A DNA stretch of 64,000 nt, from positions 13,020,001 through 13,084,000 of the forward strand of contig OZ316898.1 of the NCBI GenBank assembly GCA_973895155.1, read 5' to 3'. The notes below the pieces were generated by a model. The model was not told the DNA's origin. It worked only from the letters and a program-made list of their open reading frames with translations, and did not search any database. Made by a program: the position numbers and the translations under genes. Of the stretch, positions 24,143-36,740 are shown piece by piece (position 1 is the stretch's first letter; every line of letters begins with the position of its first letter). This DNA is from Marsupella aquatica (lineage: Eukaryota > Marchantiophyta).

Positions 24143-24911
24143 CGTAACGTAGCTCTTTCGAGCGCCTCCACCTCAGATTTCAAATTGGGAGGTCTCTTTT
24201 CCCGCCAGTACCATCAGCTTCGCTTCCTTCGCGAATCCGTCTCCATCAAGGCATATAACCTTTCCCCAAACCCGTCTCCAGCCACCTCCGGGCCCGCAAG
24301 CCTAAAAACCTAAAATCTCAGAAATAGCGTAGCACAGAAAACCACATTTCAGCCACGACAGAAACTAACACAGTGGAACAGGAAACGCGGTCCCAGTCAA
24401 ATTCTCCACCACAATGCGTTCACGGACAGAACGCCAACCTTCTAAGAAAGCCGCCAGCAACGAAGATCACCGCACGCTAAGCAGGCAAAAGCCCTTGTCC
24501 CAGAGCCGGTAAACCCCGAGCGACAACCCAAAAACAAAGCAATGCCAATACGAAATCCTACCAGCCCCCCTCAGTAGCTAAGCCCACGCACGCACGCACG
24601 CACGCACTAGCCAAACGAAACTGTGGCAAGAGCAGCAGCAGCACGTCTTGTCTACCAATAAAAACTACTGGTCGAGGAAAAAAAAGGATCAGCGGCACGG
24701 AACGATCGCGACCACCATACGATGCGATGAGAGGATCGATTGCAAGGACTCGGGCAACAAAGCGAGCTCAATGCCGTGCACTCATGCAAAGGACTCGAGC
24801 AAAAAACAGGAAGCGGAAATCCGGAACATCAAAGAACGCCGCAGTGCAGGAGAATGCCTCACCTGAGTAGCAGAGTAGTGTGATTCGCTCGAACGCAAAC
24901 GGCATCGGAAC
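24143..24911 (-). promoter_or_regulatory. U2A' upstream region
   Basis: 5' flank of U2A'. It contains a short (ACGC)n microsatellite at about 24588-24608. No core promoter element is convincing by eye. Confidence 0.35.
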
Positions 24912-25016
24912 GGGCTGAGGGAGTCTTCTTCTTACATGCCTGTCGAACTCTCTTCTCAGTGCTTTTGGTTTCGGTTCCACGAGTTAAACCTTCGTGCCCC
25001 CATAATCACAAACAAG
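24912..25016 (+). repeat. Satellite module A, isolated copy upstream of U2A'
   Basis: Contains GAGTCTTCTTCTTACA, then TTTTGGTTTCGGTTCC, then GAGTTAAACCTTCGTG and CCCCATAATCACAAA. The same ordered text occurs in the satellite at about 26105-26215, 26385-26490 and 26590-26710. This copy is about 0.8 kb from the U2A' start codon. Confidence 0.8.
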
Positions 25017-25589
25017 CTTTTTATTAACCTGTCCCGCACACTACCCAATACTGCTAATATGCCCCACAAAATAAAAATAATGATCAACCGGCCTCCCGTT
25101 TTGTATTCGGGTTAGTATTAATTTGTGGCCGGGTTCTCGTTGCCATTTGGCTACGCTTAATCCATCTTGGACCCCTTTCTCCCCTTTTCCCTTCCCCGTT
25201 GCAGCCCTGCAACGGGGAAGCGGGGCGGATGGGAGTCGCAGTCGGTTAAAGCTAGCCAATGATGCCTTGCCACATGGCAATGGGAACCCAGTCTCAAGTT
25301 AATACTAACCAGTATACAAAGTCGGAGTAGGTTGATAATTAATTTTGTTCGGGGGTATGTTAGTAATATTGGGTAGTTTGGGGGACAGGTGAGTAAAAAG
25401 CTGTAGTCACAAATGTTGGGTTTGCACTCCTCTTAAACTCCAGGGGTACCCTTTGCCCCTGCATAGTAACAGTGCATGACATTCTCATTGGCTCTAAATG
25501 TAACTCATACATTTGAAATATGGTGTACACCTTGCATACGGTGTATTTGGGGCCCCAGGGGTGTCAGAGGGAGTGATCATACTCCCTGC
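25017..25589. other. Intergenic, no gene seen
   Basis: No coding signal. Confidence 0.4.
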
Positions 25590-26960
25590 CCCTGGCCCAT
25601 GGATCCTAGCCCTATTAGGTGCCACAAGCAAAACCTCTGTACCCCCATAAACACAAATGTTGGTTTTGGATATGAGAGAAGGCTCCATGCCTCCAAAAAC
25701 ACAAATGATGGATATGGATAATGAGACCAGATGGCTCCATGCTCCCATAAACACAAATGAGGGTTCTGAATAGTGAGACCAGATGGCTCCATGCCCCATA
25801 AACACAAAGGTGGGTTCTGGATACTGAGATGACTCCTTGCCCCCCATGGACACAAAGGTTGGTTCTAGATATTGAAAGAGATGGCTCCATACCCAGGAAC
25901 ACATAGGTGGGTTTTGGATAGTGAGACCAGACCTAAATGGTTACTGAGACCTGACAAAAATGTTGGTTCTAGACACTCCGAGGACTCCTTTGTCCCCAGG
26001 GACAGAAAGGTTGGTTTTGGATATTGAAAGGAGATGGCTAAGGGTTTAGGGAACATAAATAGCATTGGGAGATGGCGTAGGGTTAGGGAAGAGAAATCGC
26101 ATCGGACTTGAATGAGTTGAGGGAGTTTTCTTGCAAGCCCCTTTCAGTCTCTACTGTCCTTTGGCTTAGGTTCTGCAATTAAAATCTCCGTGGCCCCATA
26201 GACACAAATGTTGCTTGCGGATATTGAGACCAGATGGCTCCATGGCCCCATAGAAACAAATGTTGGTTTTGGATGGTTACTCAGATGACTCCATGCCCCA
26301 TGGACACAAAGGTTGGTTTTGGATACTGAGAGGAGATGACTTAGGGTTTAGGGAGATGGATGTGGGAACAACATCAGAAAAAAGTGGGTCAAGGAAGTCT
26401 TCTTATCCCCCCCTCTCACTCGTTCTGTCCTTTGGTTTGGGTTTCGCGAGTTAAACCTCTGTGGCCCCATAGACACAAAAGTTGGTTCTGGATACTGAGA
26501 TGACTCCTTGCAAGCATGGACACTAAAGGTTGGTTCTGGATACTGAGAGGAGATGGCTTAGGGTTTAGGGAAGAGAAATGACACTTGAACCAAATGGGTT
26601 CAGCAAGTCTTCTTACAAGCCCCTCTCACTGTCTTCGCTCCTTTGGTTTAGGTTCCGTGAGTAAAACCTCTGTGACCCCATGGACACAAAGGTTGGTTCT
26701 GAATATTGAGACCAGATGGATTCGTACCCCCATATGGACAAATGTTGGTTCTGGATACAAACATGAGATGGGTCTGTGCCCCATGGACACAATCAGGATA
26801 CTGGTATGAGATGGCCTTGTGCCCCTCATGGACACCAAGGTTGGTTCTGTGGGATGAGATGACTCATTGCTCAAATGAGATGGCTTAGGGTTTAGGGAAC
26901 GGAAATGACATTGGGAGATGGCATAGGGCTTAGGGAACATAAATGTGCAGGGTAGCCCAT
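25590..26960 (+). repeat. Higher-order satellite with telomere-like motifs
   Basis: Module B, about 50 bases (CCCATGGACACAAAGGTTGG followed by TTCTGGATACTGAGA and GAGATGGCT), is repeated many times, interspersed with module A. Module B runs often end in a telomere-like motif close to TTAGGGTTTAGGG (about 26037-26051, 26340-26353, 26558-26571 and 26885-26898, with weaker versions near 26077 and 26927). Long minus-strand frames here are repeat translations and not genes. Confidence 0.85.
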
Positions 26961-28540
26961 TCAAGGGGTAGCCCATCCCCAAGAGGGGGTAACAGGATGT
27001 AATCCCAGAGGGCTGTGAGCATTAGAGGCTATGATAGCACAACAAAACTTGAGCTAGACTCTCATTTTGGGGGCATTATGGCCCACAATGTCCTGTTACC
27101 AGGGAGTTACTATGTACTAGTGAGATCCAGTCAAGATTTGTCTCGTTGCATATCCTTGTACTTTATGCAATAATGCCCATTAGATGCGATGCAAGGGCAT
27201 TTTCAAAATTTGTCTTCTACCTATCTCTAGGTAAAGAAAGTGAAATCTGAAGTGGCATGAAATTTGGGTTTGTCGTCAAGTGTGAACAAAGTAGAAACAG
27301 AATAAAATATAACATGAGGGAAAAATCTTTCAGGGTTTAAAGTGTTTAAAGTAAGTGTACCTACTAGGGCATCAGAGGCAATAATTGCTCCTCTGAATTT
27401 GGGCTGTAGCCTTTATTTGAGGGCCATCATAGCTCACAATAAGACTTTCATGAGTGTTGGCTTTGTATTTACTACAATATGTATTCTCTACAACACATTT
27501 GAAGAAGGGAATTATGCAATGACCCATCAATTTAGACATATGTAACTACCTGTGCAAAAGTCTTACTGCATAAAACAGCGAAGTGGCCCAAAATCTTGGC
27601 ATTTTAACTTCTTCATTCTAATTCCAGGGATTTTACTTTTTTTTTTGTTTTTCCAAAACTCACTAAGTTCTTGTGGAAGTTAACTTTCTATCTATAGGCA
27701 CTTTGAGCCATAATGACCGCTCAAAGTTGGGCTGAAGCCCTTGTTGGGGGCACTATATCCCATAAGGCTCTCTAACAAAGACATTATCCTATTTGTAAAA
27801 CCCTTGTGAATCTTTTGTTGTATTTTCATTGAAGACTATTGGCCACAACCCCCGACAACAAGATTTCTTGATTTAAATCTCTTTGTTATTGGCATGAATC
27901 AAGGAGGTGATTACTCCTAAGTGCCACAGCTCATAACCTCCTCTAGCCCATGGGTTATCCTTCTACCGTTTGGGATCAAGGTATCCCAAAATATCTTGAA
28001 CAAGGTATCCCAAAAGAACTATAAATAATGTTTCAGGTAATAATGTTTAGGGACTTCCTACCAACAAGCCAGTTGCATGGAAATTGTAGCCCAGATGTAC
28101 CTCCACACAAACTGCTCCAACAGACTTTTGCAACCCAGATGGGATTTTTGATATGTTAGGCTCTCGGAAAGACCTTTCCAACCCATTTCTAAATAACTCC
28201 TAAAAATCAGATTCCATGTCAAGGATCGTTACTTAAAACTTTTGGAAATGCAAAGTGTGGACATTGAGTGATGGACTGATCTTTAGAAATTCATAACTCT
28301 CTCAATATTGATGAAAAAATATATATTAAACTAGTTGGACAGATATTTCCAAGCCCCTTATAAGTAGCCCAAAAAGAACCACTTAGGTTAAATATCATGA
28401 GAGATATTGAAGCTCAAACTTTCCCATTCAAAACATTTCAAAAACAAGAAGGGTGTTCAAGGTCCATTGGGGTTCCACAGTTCATGGGCGGAGTCCATGG
28501 GAGCATTATTGTACTAGAAGTTTTCATATTTGAGTTTCTT
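26961..28540. repeat. Fragments of dispersed repeat family X
   Basis: Left-block-like text (GGGGGCATTATGGCCCACAA and variants) occurs near 27070, 27400 and 27740. The right block is inverted at about 27190-27285. The rest is non-coding. Confidence 0.5.
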
Positions 28541-29766
28541 TATTGCACAACCTTTCCCGTCTAAATGTTGACATTCTATACCACAAACTTTGTTCCCAAG
28601 CAAGCCACGGCGCAGGTCTCGCCGGCAGGACAGTCCCGGCCTCTTTCCTGTCCCGGCCTCTTTCCCACCAGCACCGGGGAATTCGCTCCCTTCCCGGTCC
28701 CGTTCGCCCTCTCGGGTACCATTTCCCGGCGACTTTTCTGGACTCTTCCGACTCGTTCTTTCAAGCCTAGCCGCCGGGAAGTTTACCCGGCCCGTCCTGT
28801 TCTCTCTGTATCGCTCTGTTCTCTCTGTTTCTCTCTGTTTCTGTGTCTCCCGATTCGATTGTTCAGACTCCGGAACTCGGGATTGATTTGTTGATTCAAT
28901 TCGGGAGAGCAATGCCAACAATCGAGCGTTCAGGTGACGACATTCGCTGATGCGCTCCTCTGATGAGATGAAAGGTCTTTCCCTCGCTCTCGACTAGCTT
29001 CGTCGTCTCTGTACTACTACTGTGCGCTGCTGCCCAACTTTCTGTGTCTCTCGTTTGCTCTGTTTTCTTGGTTTGGCTTTGTGTGCTCTGCTTTTCTGTG
29101 ACGCTTTTCGAGGTTTTCTATGGCTCTCGCGTGCTCCTCGAAGCTTCCGGAGTGGAGCTGGTGTGACTTGGAGATGAATTCTTCTGTGATCGTTCGTTGT
29201 GTTGTTTGTTGGGAGCCTTCAACGCTTTCCACGCTGGCTGGCTGCCTCCCTGCCCGACCTCCCTCCCGCCCCCTACACTACTAGAGCAGTGCAGTAGCGT
29301 GGCCGTGTGCGTGCATGTTTCATTGCTGCTCTCGTTTCGTAATTCTGGCAGTGGCAACGATGGTGGTGATGAGTTTTTCACGCGGTGCAGGCCGTTGGCG
29401 TGGTGCGAGGTCCTGGGATAGATAGTTTTCGCTTCCGTTTCGGTGGTTCTGCTGCCTCGGCTCCTGATGCTGCAAGAAATTACGTGGATCGGTAGGTCGA
29501 CTTGCTCGCTCGCTCGTTCGTTCGCCCGTCCCCGTGGTCGAGGACTTGAATGTGATGCCGGTGGGTGATATTGTGGTGGTTTCGGGGGAGAATGGTGGTG
29601 GTTTCTTCTCGGCTCAACATTGTTACTGTTACTGAAGCTCTAAAGGGTCTTCTTGTGCTGTCGTCGGATTCGTCGGCACTTTGGCAACCCAGACGGCCCC
29701 TGCTGTCTGTGATTCTGCTGGCTGTGGTCGGAGAAGCATCATTGTGCCGAGAGGAGTGGAGGAGGA
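28541..29766 (+). promoter_or_regulatory. AMSH upstream region and leader
   Basis: C/T-rich from about 28600, with a short duplication (TCCCGGCCTCTTTCC) near 28637. The composition changes from AT-rich to GC-rich at about 28590, consistent with a promoter or leader. The transcription start cannot be fixed. Several upstream ATGs exist, but none opens a recognisable protein. Confidence 0.4.
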
Positions 29767-32700
29767 ATGGATAACGCTTTGGATATTGCCGCTAAGACGC
29801 GGAAGATCGATGTGGACAACCGGCTGTCCCTCAGATTTTACTACCGAACGGCTGCTAATCTTCTCAGGCAGGTAAGTTCGTGATTGCGATGTCCTTGAGG
29901 ACGGCGTTTGCCCGTCTGCTGGCGGCACCTCACTTCTCTGAATGGCTGTGGCGTGCGGGGATTTGGCGTCTTTGGAAGCACTATCTTGCAATTTTGTTGG
30001 CAATTCATGCTTTTTCACTGTCGTTTACGTGTTGGCAATTGGCGCGGTCTCTAATCATGCATTCGCTTTATCGTGCCAATTAATATTTTGCTGTGCAATT
30101 GCCTGCAGGCGACCATATACCGGGATGAGCATAATGTTATCGACCTGTACATTCTCCTTGTTCGATTTTCGAGGTACTGGGGAAAGACTTGACTTTGGCT
30201 CTTCTTTCCGGAGATAGGAATTTTGGCCCGTGTTCACTCCGGGGCTTATTACGCAGCTAGATCTGAGAAGTGTCTTGCTTTATTTGAACGTTATAATGTT
30301 GATCTTCGTAATGCAACACTGAACACTGTTGAGAGCCTCTTGCGGGTCACTCAAGAGCTAGGGACAATTTGTTTCACGCATTGTAACACCGCATGACATG
30401 TCATTGATTCTCTTTGTTAAGAGTTAAAGTTGAGAAAGATATCCTGGATGCTGACAATGACAATCTTTTGCAGTCTGGTGTCGGAAACTATTCCTTACCA
30501 TCGCGACTATAGAAGTACTTCTTTAAGGGAAAGAGCGGAGTATAAGAAGGTACTTACCGATACCACTTGCAACTTTGGTGTTTCTGAAGTTCTGTCGACC
30601 ATTTACTGCCTATCTGAACTAAAAATGGCATTTTGAGCAAGCTTTGGCAATTTTTGAAAAAGGAGGTGATATTTGAAAGCCCTAATTTGTGCAGAAATTA
30701 TTAGAAGTGCTGAATGAACTCGAAGCTTTGAAGCCCGAGGTGAACAGACAAGTTGAACGAATAAATCAGACTCGAATAGTCGAACGAATTGATGAGACAA
30801 GGCGGTTGCCTCGTCCGTCAGCAAGTGCTGATGAGTGGGACGATTTTATGTCTCAATGGCCCGCTGCTCCTACAAGATCTGTGACCACTGAACAGGTACT
30901 ACTGGTACATTTGGGTCGACTCAGTGGGTTGCCCTAATTGAGAACCCTTTAGTTGATTTCTAAGATATTTGTCGCCTTTGAAGGGGAACTCTCTATACTT
31001 GATATAGTCAGTGTCAGCGGGGACTAGCTTGCGTAGTAAAGGGGAATTCTTGTGTTATCTGATGCAGGAAGGTGGAAGGAAGATAAGGACATTTGTTTTT
31101 TGTGCTGTGCTGGGTGTCTGTGGATTCGTAGGAACTGAACAAGGAACTGCCACGGATTGGATCAGCAGATTACCATGAGCCGCACCCCAGTCTTGGTGAC
31201 TATTGGAGCTCTCCATCAATCGTGAACACTGTTGATAGTCGTCTGAGCAATTTGTAAGTATTCGCGATTCTTTTGAACACCATAAGAATGTCAAAGATAA
31301 AGCAAATTTATCGAGTGCATCAAGGATTGCTCCAGTCCTCCCATTCAAGGGGATACAGATAGGATACAGGAATGGTCGGTCCGAAGTTGTATGGCAGCTC
31401 GTATCTAGAGCCGATATCAGAATTTAAATGCAGGAAGGCCCTGCCTATTGTTTGTGGGAGGATTAACGCAGCGCTGGTGCAGTGGTAAATTTAGCACGAA
31501 AATGACGAACCTACGATGTAGAGGAAGGAACAAATCTGAACGCATCCCAGACACTAATCTCTTGTACTTATGTAGATGACGTCACAGGAGAAGAACGGGT
31601 TCGTTGGGTGTACTTGATTATCTTACTTGAAGCTCTAGCACAACTTTTGCCATGACGATGAGATGGAAGTGTATTTTGAGAATTGTCTTTGACATGCAGG
31701 GCATTGAGCATCCCTCGCCCAAAGGACGAGACTCTATCAAGACATTCTTTTTGGGGACCTAATGTCTCACGAAGGCCAAGTTCCAGTGCTCCATTCAGGG
31801 TACATTGACCAGTGATTTTCCACTCGGTTAGCTTTTCGATGCGGATTTGCTTGATGTAGAGGGTCTTCCTAGCCGCTTCTCTAACTCTGTCAATCCTTTC
31901 TTCAGGCACAGTATCCAAACTACATCGACGCAACGCCGATTCAATTGCCAAGGTTTACGTCACATCTCGCTTTTCTTCTATCAATTTCCTGCTTCAATCA
32001 TTTTGGCTCCTATGGATCAGATAATTTTAGAATCGTTACATGGCTATAGACTTGTTGCGTGTGTGTCCATAACTTCAATTTTCCATCTGCTATAACTTGT
32101 TTTTCGGGTGTAGCCTGGAACAGAGCTGGCGTGGACCATCGCAGCCTCATGGGGGATCGAGTCGTTCAAACACTGCACTAGCTATTTCACCGTCGCAGCC
32201 TCCAGGGGGATCAAATCGTTCAAACAGTGTACTACCTATTTCATCAGAGCCTGTGCTATGGCCAGACTCTGATTCAACACGTTTCCCAGGGGGCTATTCT
32301 CCAGTAATTGGACCTGATTTTGCTCCTGTTCCAAGCCTGATCAGGCAACCAGATCCACCTCCTGTTGCTGCTCCTGTACAAACATTAGAGTCTCCAAATC
32401 ACTCGTATACCCAGTTGCCGCCTGATAGGGTTGCTGATCCTCGACCAGGATCTCCACCGCCCTTAGAAGATGATTGTGGTCAGCAGAAGGGAACAAAACA
32501 TCTGCACATTGTAAGAACTGCAGAGACTTGCTTCTTTGTTGACAGGGTTGCTCAATGGGCTGTAATGTTGTAATTATGCTTTTGCTGCCTCGTGAAACCG
32601 TATTAGGCCCTTTCTTGTCTTGTGTTCCAAGTATTCGTTCTCATGATAGGATAATATTTTCAGTATTGTTCTGTTTGGAGGTGGGTGTGTATAACCTGTG

Positions 32701-34468
32701 GATTTCTGCGATTTGGCATTGCTTAATTTTTGGGTTTTGCGCTGCAGTCAACCAAAATGATGCAGGAGTTTCTGGCCTTGTCCAGATTGAACACACAAAA
32801 GAATCTGGAAACTTGCGCAGTACTTGCAGGATCTCTTGTAAGCTACTCTTCTGTCTTTCACTGTTACGTTGGGTGATTACAAGCTTTTAGTATCTGGAAT
32901 TAATCCTTTGAGACCTGAATTGTGAAGCTCTCGATGAAGCTCTTTCCGATTGTTTGAAGTGTGCCTTCTTTGTTATCCTCTCAGAGAAAGGGCGTCTTTT
33001 ATGTGAGCGCGCTTATTGTTCCGAAACAAGAAGCTACCTCAGATTCTGTAAGTTTCTATCCTGCCTACTTCAGACTTAGGAAGTTACACATGGCGACGCA
33101 GCGTGACTTTTACGTAAGATGTCAATATGCGGGTGTTTATGTAGGTAATGTTGTGTGCCGGTGTGTACGTCCGAGTTCATTTTATCTTATGTGTTGATAA
33201 CGCTTTAAGTCCTTAATCTCCAACAAACGGAGGGCTGCCTATTGTGGCTGGATATTGCGGATGTCTCTTACATGAGGTACACGCTTGTTAAAATGAGCAG
33301 ACAAATTGTGTCCCCAATCTCTTCTGACAGCCTTTGAAATATGTTGCCAGTGCCAGACCGTAAATGAAGAGGAGATTTTTGACGTGCAAGATAAGCGCGG
33401 CCTTTTCCAGCTTGGATGGATCCATGTAATTTTCGCTGTCATCGAATTGGTCTAGCTGTCTCTCTTCTAAGCAGCAGATGTCAATACAAAAAAATGTTTG
33501 AATTGACTAGATGTCATCTGGACCCAGTTGTGTTTTGATGAATGTTTTGTAAAGTCTGTCTTAGTACATGTATCGGATTTCCGCCACTTCAGTTTTTAGA
33601 ATGAGGCACGTGTCCTCTTGTTGTGGCGTAGTCTGTAGCGTGTATAGAAGCTCATTCTCATGGCTGTGTTCTTGTGCAGACGCATCCTACACAGACGTGC
33701 TTCATGTCATCAATTGATCTCCACACACATTACTCATATCAGGTCAGTAGTACTTTTTATCTTTCGGTACTTGTCTTGCGATTTTGGTTTGGAAAACACA
33801 GTATGGGCAGTTGAATCAGATTTGTCATGTATAACTTTTTTGAATCTGTTGATCCTAAAACATGCTGAAACCTGAGAAATTGTGAAAACAAATGACATGT
33901 TTACATGGCTTTTCAGCTGCTCTGCGGTCGTCTCAGTGGAATCAGAAACTTCTCTCCATGTTGTTTTTAGTTTCCTTGCAATTCTATCTTTTGTGAACAG
34001 GAAATGAGAAGTGTGTTCCCATATTTAGGCATAAGATGGGGTTAGGAAATGTGAGGCCCTTTGTCTTCCCTGTTGGTAATCAATTTTGAAAGCCCACTTT
34101 AATTACTCGAGTTAATACTGAGATAAATTTGCGTTCAGGTTATGCTTCAAGAGGCAATTGCCATTGTAATGGCGCCAACAGACACTAAAAGGTTTGTTCT
34201 TTACATTTAGCTGTATTTTCGAGATCACTGCCCGAAGATGACTTCTTGGGATTATATTACTCACCCATGACGGGACCTTTTGTACAGGGAATATGGAATA
34301 TTTCGATTATCGTACCCTGGTGGTGTTAAGTCAATACAGCAATGTCAACAACGAGGGTTTCATCCCCATGAAGGACCTGAAGATGGAAGTCCAATCTATG
34401 AGCATTGTAGCCATGTATTTATGAATCCAAAGCTAAGATTCGATGTAATTGATTTGCGCCAAATCTAA
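29767..34468 (+). CDS. AMSH: AMSH-type deubiquitinating metalloprotease (AMSH1/AMSH3-like)
   Basis: 545 residues from 14 exons: 29767-29871, 30109-30173, 30474-30549, 30695-30895, 31132-31253, 31700-31799, 31906-31952, 32114-32510, 32748-32837, 32985-33047, 33351-33425, 33680-33742, 34139-34191 and 34288-34468. All borders are GT-AG and all phases agree. AMSH cleaves Lys63- and Lys48-linked ubiquitin chains on endosomal cargo and works with ESCRT-III. The N-terminus (KIDVDNRLSLRFYYRTAANL, SETIPYHRDYRS) is the MIT-like region of plant AMSH. The middle is Pro/Ser-rich. The MPN+ domain has the full JAMM zinc site: Glu392 (NLETC), His447-x-His449 and Ser457-x2-Asp460 in HTHPTQTCFMSSID. The end reads CSHVFMNPKLRFDVIDLR. 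All catalytic residues are present, so the enzyme should be active. Confidence 0.95.
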
Positions 34469-35300
34469 TATATGACAGCGTTGCAGTCTTGAGAATAGTT
34501 TCTGTGAGTAGCTGGATTCCCTTGTAAAGAGCTCCCTTATATAGATATCAGGTTCTGACAAATACCGCCAAAGGGAAAATAGATTGCTTAATCACGACCT
34601 AATTAGAAGTTTGACCCGCGAAATTAGAATTGAGTAAATGTCTATCTTAGACAGGTAGAGGGAGGTTGATAGTTCTCTGGGTTGGATATGACTCGGTGGC
34701 ATTCTTGATTGCTTTCGACATGGTGCTAATGAGTTTCGTTTTAGTTGACAATGGGCCCTTCAGGACTCGTACCCTGCCTTCAATAGTTCGGAGAGATATG
34801 TTTCTAACAAAGCCCTTCACACCATTTAGACGGATTTCAGTGATTGTGCACTGCGAAGAGTCTTGAGAAACTGCGTCTATGCAATGGGACAAGGCACACA
34901 GCTATATCCTTCTTTCCTCGTTCCAATGGTCCCTTCCGGAATAGTTGTATGATTGCAGCAGGACACTACTTGTGAAGAGGACTGTGTGGGATCTGTGAGA
35001 CAGAGCTAACTTAAGGTCAGACGATCATTACATAGCCACATTTGTTAGACTATAGTCTTTCATGAAATCTGATTTAAATTTCACAGCTCCAATCAATTTG
35101 GTGGAACGAGGAATCTTCCAAAGATATTCATTAGATTCTACTCAGATATCCAGTCATCAAGATACAGCAGCTGGTGAGGATGCTTCAAGCAATCAACGAC
35201 CACAAAGAACGAAAAATTAAAAGCAGCTATTGTAGGCAATACCCTAGTTACAGGTGTCTGCCAAACGATCCTGCCATTTGAAGGGTTAGTGAAGCTAAAA
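34469..35300. other. AMSH 3' flank, no gene seen
   Basis: Probable 3' UTR, then non-coding DNA. Confidence 0.4.
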
Positions 35301-35319
35301 GTCACGTGGGTGCCCGGAT

Positions 35320-35740
35320 CAAGTCCAATGTCACAAGTCCAATGTCACAAGTCCAATGTCACAAGTCCCACTGGTGTGCATACTTGAAAGCAGTGTATGC
35401 ATTCAATTGTGTGCAAGTTGGTGTGCGAATTAGTGTGCAAATTTGTGTGCGACTATCTGTAATTGTGGGTCGTTGTTCTCATGACCAATCTTGGACTTCT
35501 AAGTTGGATGGTGGTCAGTTCAAGGTCATCACCAAGCCCAAACGATGCCTGATTGGAGTGGGAAATTTTGTGGCTGGGCTGCAATGTTTCCGGGCTGCAA
35601 TGTTTCCAACACAGGGAAATGGTGGAAGACCAGTTTTGCTACGGCGGAGCAAGCCTGCTGTGATTGCCCATGGCCACTCTGTCCGAGCAAGCCTGCTGTG
35701 ATTGCCCATGGCCACTCTGTCCGGCAGGATGGTGGAAGAG
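35320..35740. repeat. Short tandem duplications
   Basis: A 15-base unit (GTCCAATGTCACAA) is repeated about three times at 35325-35370. A 39-base unit starting AGCAAGCCTGCTGTGATTG is repeated twice, identically by eye, at about 35649-35725. The open frames here are not recognisable. Confidence 0.85.
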
Positions 35741-36039
35741 CTCCACAAGGTTTCTAACATTCTGTTCCAGTAACTACCAAATAGTGGGTCTACTTTTGGA
35801 TACTGGACTTCAAACAAGGGAAGGAGGAAGGGGGAGGAAGGAGGAAGGGGAGGGTGGTCTGTTCCATAATCTTATAATATGGCATTCCATGAACATATGG
35901 GCAATCCTCATGCAATGTTACAGAACAGTTAGTTGTTGTTTTGTGAATTTTAGTAGAGAATTTAATATAAAGAAAGAGCTTATTTAATTCAAAAAGTAAA
36001 CAAAATGGTTATAGCATATTTTCTGGCCTATTTAAAATT
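35741..36039. other. Intergenic, no gene seen
   Basis: A GGAGGAAGGG purine-rich patch at about 35818-35855; nothing else. Confidence 0.4.
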
Positions 36040-36740
36040 TTAATTACGGACCTCACTAGAGGTCCCTTCCAAAATTCGAGACTCCATAGTGTGTCATGTC
36101 ATCATGATGCGCTCCAAACAGGTATGGATTGGTTTACAAAATAAAATTATTTCACCGTTTGTGTTTGTGATAGGATTTTGGTAAAATTGAGGACGCCATG
36201 CCGTAAATCTTGATGTAAAAATGTTTGAAAAATAATCATTTTATTTACCCTAGGTAACAGACTATTCAATTAGTAGGAGGTCCACCTTTCGTGTTTTTTA
36301 CCCTGAGTAACCGCTTCCCACCCGCATTCTGAATTGTGTTTCAATTGAATAATTAATAAATCTCTCACGGCAAGTTGATCTGATGACAAAATAATCATGA
36401 CAAATTTCTCAACCTTCTGCTACCACAAAGGAAGAAGTGGACATGATTCTATGTTGGATCACTTAGCACTCCTTTCCATGGAGTCATCATTGCAGTTCCT
36501 AACTCGGTGATGTCTCTCGCTACTGTTAGATTGTCCAACACATGAGGCATGAGCGAACGAAAGAGAAGCAAGCTTAGCAAGGTTCAGTAAGGGCCTCGTC
36601 TACGTGCAGATGGTGTTGAAGAGCCTGGGCATGTAAAAAGGACATAGTTATAAGAAGTGTCAGCAGATGATCAAGGGAGTCGATGCGGACTGTAATGGGA
36701 AGGTGGACTTTCAGGAATTCAAGGGGTCCACGAACTAATT
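36040..36740 (+). mobile_element. Non-autonomous element B carrying an EF-hand fragment
   Basis: About 700 bases, strongly similar end to end to 13909-14626, with the same termini (TAATTACGGACC at the left, GGTCCACGAACTAATT at the right). The flanks outside the shared segment are unrelated, so these are dispersed insertions and not a segmental duplication. Confidence 0.75.
36604..36738 (+). pseudogene. EF-hand fragment inside element B, with a stop
   Basis: Same 45-codon segment as in element A but with an in-frame TAA after KSLGM. The fifth loop position reads DADCNG, with one Ca-binding residue replaced by Cys. Non-functional. Confidence 0.75.

Noticed and set aside
26037-26940. True telomere
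   Set aside because: Only paired TTTAGGG-like motifs inside larger units, not an uninterrupted array.
25494-26982. Several minus- and plus-strand ORFs of 90-136 codons
   Set aside because: All lie in the satellite and translate to repeats of the same text.
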